From Carya illinoinensis (lineage: Eukaryota > Streptophyta > Magnoliopsida > Fagales > Juglandaceae): DNA of 64,000 bases. Positions 61,201 to 64,000 of this stretch are shown one piece after another (position 1 is the first letter of the stretch; each line of letters begins with the position of its first letter). Both the position numbers and the translations under genes were made by a program. The stretch is from NCBI RefSeq assembly GCF_018687715.1, contig NC_056765.1:1860001-1924000 (forward strand), in the 5' to 3' direction. The notes below the pieces were generated by a model. It saw only the letters and a program-made list of their open reading frames with translations, was not told where the DNA came from and made no database searches.

Positions 61201-63420
61201 CCACAGAAATGGAGTAGTTGAATGGAATGAGTCGGACTCTTGTGTGAGAGCCCGTAGTATGCTTTTGGATTTGCCAAGCTTGTCTACAGATTTGGGTGAA
61301 GCGGTCGACACAACTTACTATTGGGTGAACCTTCTCTTCTTTATAATTTGTTTTTTCAGTTGTTGTTTCCACAGGAAAGGAGAGCATGGTTATAGCAAGA
61401 AAGTGGAGTTGCTGGGAGAGCTTCACAGCAGAGTGCAGGTGGTACTCTAGATCATGCTATTGAAATTAAGTATGATTTTGATTTTGGCATTGGCGTACAG
61501 TGAGAGCAAGTCTACAGTTTCATTTGGTAGATAGAGGAGACAGTTTAGTCACCTTTGGGATATGCTCATGCAGACTTTGAGGTATTCTTACTTTGGCAGA
61601 GAATATTTGTTGTTAGCCTCCGTGTGTATTCAGAAGCCGTTGTTCAAGTAAGCAGTCTGTTCAGTGGTGCGTTGCCTTTTGTGTGAAGAGGTTGATTCTT
61701 CATTAGGACCAAGCTTGTGATTTGGTCAAATTGTCTATGGTATTGAAGACTTTTGGGTGGAAATTGAGTTCTTCAAGGATAGACGTTGTGGTCGGGGTTT
61801 GTGATTCCCCTTTGGTGATTTGTTGGTGGGAATCGATTTCTTGGTTAATGGTTTTTTGTTTAGGCTTGACGGAATTCAAGCCAAGGTGGAAATTTGTTGA
61901 GTTTGGCTTGATTTCCTGCTGAAAATGTGTTTTTTGGGGCTTGGCTTGACTGTTGCTTGACTCTGGCTCGACCGTGGCTCGAGCTAAGGTTCTGCTCGAG
62001 CGAACTCATCCAGAGAGTTCCGCTCGACCTCCGCTCGACTGTCCGCTCGAGCGAGAAAGTAACCCTAACTTGCGCTCGACATTTCGCTCGACGTCCGCTC
62101 GAGCGAATGTTCTGAATTAGCGCCTTGTGCTATAAATACATCATTTTCTCTTCATTTTGAATGGTGTTCAGCAGCCAAGTTAGAGAGAGTTTTGAGAATC
62201 CTTTTGTACACAATTCTAAGAGTCCATTGGGTGTATTGGGGCTTTAGGATTAAGGATTTTGTGATCAATACTCTTGTACTCCATCTTGGTTCATAGTGAA
62301 TTTGTTGAAACCGACCCCGACAGTGGACATAGGCTCACATTGAGCTGAACCACTTAAATCTTGGTGTTCTTTGTGTGCTTGTTGTTTATTTTGTTGCTTC
62401 CGCTATTATTTACTTCAACTTAGCCTTTGTTTATTTGGTCCATTCCCAACAAGGTGAACTTTGAAATTGTACCTCTTGTTTTTTTTCTTAGTAGCTTTCT
62501 ACGAGGAAAAGGAAAATAAATTATATTCTTTATCTATTCTATTCAAAAAATTCAGCTAAAGAGATTCAATTTGATTGCTAATTAAACATGTAGAGTTTCT
62601 GATACAGAGTTTGTTTTTGAACCATGTAGAGTTGGGCTACCTCTGGTTTTCAAGTCAAGCTTTGATAAAGCTAACAGAACATCCTCAAAATCATTTCGAG
62701 GCCCTGGCATGATTGAAGGCTTGAAGGTTTTGGCTTCAGTTATTATTACTTTGTTCTCACGTGTTGTTATTTTTGAGATTTGATTCTTGATACTGCCAGA
62801 TGTCTCATACATAATGGAAGGCAATATCTGTATAAATTTGAAGTTGTAGGAATGAAGTTTGAAATTTTGGATGTTACTTCCCAAATGTTAGGACAACAAA
62901 GTTTATATGGTAACAGAGAGAGGAGTTCACCACCGATAAAAATTATGGTTGAGATGTCTGTGTCACTTGTATTAGTTTAAAGTACACATTGCGCAGATCA
63001 CTATTGGCATTACAATATACATTAGATAGCCGTGAACATTGGATATGAAATTAAGAAATTAAATATAGGCTCTAATTTGAGTTTCAAACAAAGTACTGGG
63101 TGATTGGATGCATTTTCATGCGTCTTGCTGTCTTTCTATGTTTATTTATGATACAGTACTCATATAAAAAATTGTTTCTAATAAAAGGTTGCATAGGAAC
63201 GATGATTGCATATCTAGAATAGTATTTTTCTTGAGTAAAAAGGAAGAACATTATCTTTTTTCTGTACATGGATTAATTACACTGAGATTTAATATTGAAA
63301 ACCCAGTAAAATTCCAGGATTAAAATTCTTTTTATTTCTACTCTTTATCTGCAGATACTTGAGAAGGTAAAACTAGCGTATGACATTCCTATAGTGACTG
63401 ATGTCCACGAAGCTATCCAG
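58265..63420 (+). CDS. KDSA: 3-deoxy-8-phosphooctulonate synthase (KDO8P synthase), 5' part
   Basis: Cytosolic enzyme condensing phosphoenolpyruvate with arabinose-5-phosphate to give Kdo-8-phosphate, the precursor of Kdo in pectic rhamnogalacturonan II. Coding exons in the window: 58265-58300, 58413-58510, 62630-62726, 63355-63420; 297 nt, 99 codons, about one third of the roughly 290-residue family. It reads [12 protein letters not shown], then [40 protein letters not shown] and [20 protein letters not shown]. The PEP/substrate loops GPNVIES and KSSFDKANR are present. The intron after exon 2 is 4119 bp because it contains a Copia element (58836-62451). The last visible exon ends CAG|GCAAGC, so its intron uses a GC donor. 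The remaining exons lie beyond the window. Gene identity is secure. Confidence 0.94.
58836..59557 (+). repeat. 5' LTR with internal 51-bp minisatellite
   Basis: It starts TGTTGAGTTTGGCTTGATTT and ends CATTCCCAACA. GCTATAAATACATC near 59233 is a likely TATA box, about 50 bp after the minisatellite. The 3' part contains the likely transcript start and R region. LTR 2 is the same sequence minus 165 bp. Confidence 0.9.
58939..59165 (+). repeat. 51-bp tandem repeat array (CTCGAG-rich) in LTR
   Basis: Units are composed of CCGCTCGACCT, CCGCTCGACAGT (or CTGT) and CCGCTCGAGCGAACTCATCC with AGAGAGTT. There is a 40-bp first unit, three full 51-bp units and a partial last unit. Each contains the palindrome GCTCGAGC. 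Because 51 is a multiple of 3, long open frames arise by chance through it on both strands. LTR 2 keeps only a shortened first unit and the last unit. Confidence 0.9.
59606..60856 (+). CDS. gag: Copia gag-protease polyprotein fragment, intact 416-aa frame
   Basis: Retrotransposon capsid precursor. The ATG at 59606 lies 34 bp after the primer-binding site. Residues 1-185 form the Copia gag (UBN2) domain, starting [20 protein letters not shown] and including [14 protein letters not shown] and [14 protein letters not shown]. The zinc knuckle is C230-x2-C233-x4-H238-x4-C243. The retropepsin active site follows as [13 protein letters not shown] (285-287), with DSA where many Copia elements have DSG. 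The frame ends at 60856 in the GAG-pre-integrase region (GITHLWRM), where a stop interrupts what continues as decayed pol. No stops or frameshifts occur up to that point. It is a typical plant retroelement protein, not a host gene. Confidence 0.88.
   Translation: MAKFEVEKFDGQNSFSLWRIKMKALLRQQGLSKVLEGKVSEDSPASSREEDEKAHSVILLSLSDGVLREVADEETAFGLWSKLESLYMKKSLTNRLYLKQRLYTLKMKEGIPISEHLDEFNKTIMDLRNIDIKLDDEDQALILLCSLPVSFESFVNLMLYGRDTISLVDVKSALNSKELRTKLCVQGTNNQANGLFVKYSSGGRSNGRGSDYGGSSSSSSSKFNKKNVKCHYCHRFGHYKNECPRLKEESKSFSNVVSVEQSNNSDIVLAVSGSSGHFGNKWVMDSACTFHMCSRIDWFTTYESINGDSVLVGNDMACDIVGIGSVEIKMYDGIVRTLSNVRHIPSLKKNLISLGILDSFGYQYSAGGGVIRVYKGSSVVMTGKKTDGLYFLQGSTVIGGASSDVPDSGITHLWRM
60857..61894 (+). 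pseudogene. Scrambled Copia pol remnants
   Basis: Short pieces remain: LCHMDEWVWS-like pre-integrase sequence directly after the gag stop, the end of integrase (TPQKNGVVEW near 61195, then [10 protein letters not shown] and [12 protein letters not shown]) and a few reverse transcriptase-like words. Frames change every few dozen bases and most of the roughly 3-kb pol is absent. No polymerase or RNase H could be made. Confidence 0.75.
61895..62451 (+). repeat. 3' LTR (short version)
   Basis: 557 bp, TGTTGAGTTTGG to CCCAACA. Aligned with LTR 1 it lacks 12 bp in the first minisatellite unit and exactly three 51-bp units; elsewhere it differs by about 11 substitutions, ten of them transitions. 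Confidence 0.9.
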
Positions 63421-64000
63421 GCAAGCTTTTGTTTTCTTGTGGTAGCCTTGTTCCTTCTGTTTTATTTCTACCTTGATATCTCGTTACATATGGCAGCAGC
63501 CATATTTGTTGACTGGATGTATACTCTTATTCAATCAATATTGGATAATAATTTGGCATAATATCCAAATTCATCCTAATTATTTGCTGCTCACGATGAG
63601 GTGTTTATATGTATTTCATGATCTTTCCTAAGCAAATGATAAGCCATCTTATGACTTTTTGGGTATGATAAGAGTGAATTGCATGTTTCTTCACGTAAGA
63701 TGAAGTCTCTGTGAATTGAACAGGGGAAAGAGGAGGGCCAAAAAAATAAAAAATAAAAAATTGTGATTTATGTTGACAAGGAAATGCATTGATGTGAAAA
63801 CTTCACTTGATTAGTTGTGTACCTCAGGAGCATTTGTGCTTGTATACCTGTATGACTAAGTCTATGCATCTATTTGTGTAAAATGAGGAAAAAAAGAGCT
63901 GTGACCAATGTTGTATTGTACTTCAATAGTAGGAAATCTTGATTTTGAACTTGTGCAATATCCACCATTAGAAATTCTACAGTATTCTAGATCAATACAA
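63421..64000 (+). other. KDSA intron 4 (incomplete), no exon seen
   Basis: The sequence expected next in the protein (CEAVGRVADI-type) is not found before the window ends, so this is intron. It starts with GCAAGC and is T-rich; no repeat recognised. Confidence 0.65.

Larger units (their letters stand above)
58831..62456 (+). mobile_element. Gag-bearing, pol-defective Copia LTR retrotransposon in KDSA intron 2
   Basis: The 5-bp target duplication AGGTG is at 58831-58835 and 62452-62456. Element 58836-62451 is 3616 bp, with TGTTG...CAACA ends. LTR 1 is 58836-59557 (722 bp) and LTR 2 is 61895-62451 (557 bp). The primer-binding site TGGTATCAGAGC (59561-59572) is complementary to the initiator tRNA-Met 3' end, and a short purine stretch (AAGGTGGAAATT) precedes LTR 2. 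An open gag-protease frame is followed by scrambled integrase and polymerase pieces. By eye the LTRs differ by about 11 substitutions outside the length difference, so the insertion is recent. It lies sense to KDSA, and the flanking exons still splice in frame on paper. Confidence 0.92.

Overview
This is plant nuclear DNA. It is AT-rich, its genes are split by GT-AG introns, and its intergenic space is filled with MITEs and LTR, hAT and LINE/SINE debris. The proteins (plant eIF4G, LSD1-finger metacaspase, CYP71D-type P450s, KDO8P synthase for pectin RG-II) point to a eudicot. A woody rosid, perhaps of the Fagales, is my guess from the overall look of proteins and retroposon tails; it was not tested.

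Layout. 1-4.4 kb: AT-rich MITE-dense DNA without genes. 4.7-13.6 kb (+): complete eIF4G gene, 9 coding exons, 1921 aa. 15.1-19.1 kb (-): type I metacaspase, 5 exons, 364 aa. 21.1-23.1 kb (+): ribosomal protein eL43 (RPL37a), 5 exons, 92 aa. 24.6-28.1 kb (-): membrane-anchored MORN-repeat protein, 3 exons, 514 aa. 30.8-33.5 kb (-): casein kinase 2 beta subunit, 5 exons, 292 aa. 34.9-38.4 kb: fragments of a GH10 xylanase and of ribosomal protein uS13, followed by a 2.85-kb defective hAT transposon with an 8-bp target duplication. 39.0-40.8 kb (+): twin CX9C (COX23-like) mitochondrial protein, 3 exons, 71 aa. 41.5-53.0 kb (-): four broken CYP71D-like P450 copies, one split by a 2.2-kb LTR element. 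53.9-56.4 kb (+): GT77-type glycosyltransferase, 3 exons, 347 aa. 58.3 kb to the window end (+): first four coding exons of KDO8P synthase, whose second coding intron carries a 3.6-kb gag-bearing Copia element.

The intact genes are mostly unrelated single-copy housekeeping genes, so no operon-like logic is expected. The joined exons give open frames whose lengths are multiples of three, which supports the splice sites chosen. Two cell-wall-related genes (GT77 and KDO8P synthase) are neighbours, but nothing in the sequence shows that they work together.

The most interesting material is in the mobile fraction. (1) The Copia element in the KDO8P synthase intron has nearly identical LTRs and an open gag-protease frame but a wrecked pol, so it was probably already non-autonomous when it moved. 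Its two LTRs differ in length by exactly 165 bp, which is three 51-bp minisatellite units plus 12 bp. (2) A recurrent class of tiny (about 17-24 bp) poly(A)-ended insertions with 9-20 bp target duplications lies mostly in introns and looks like extremely 5'-truncated LINE copies. (3) A mosaic of gene fragments abuts the hAT element.
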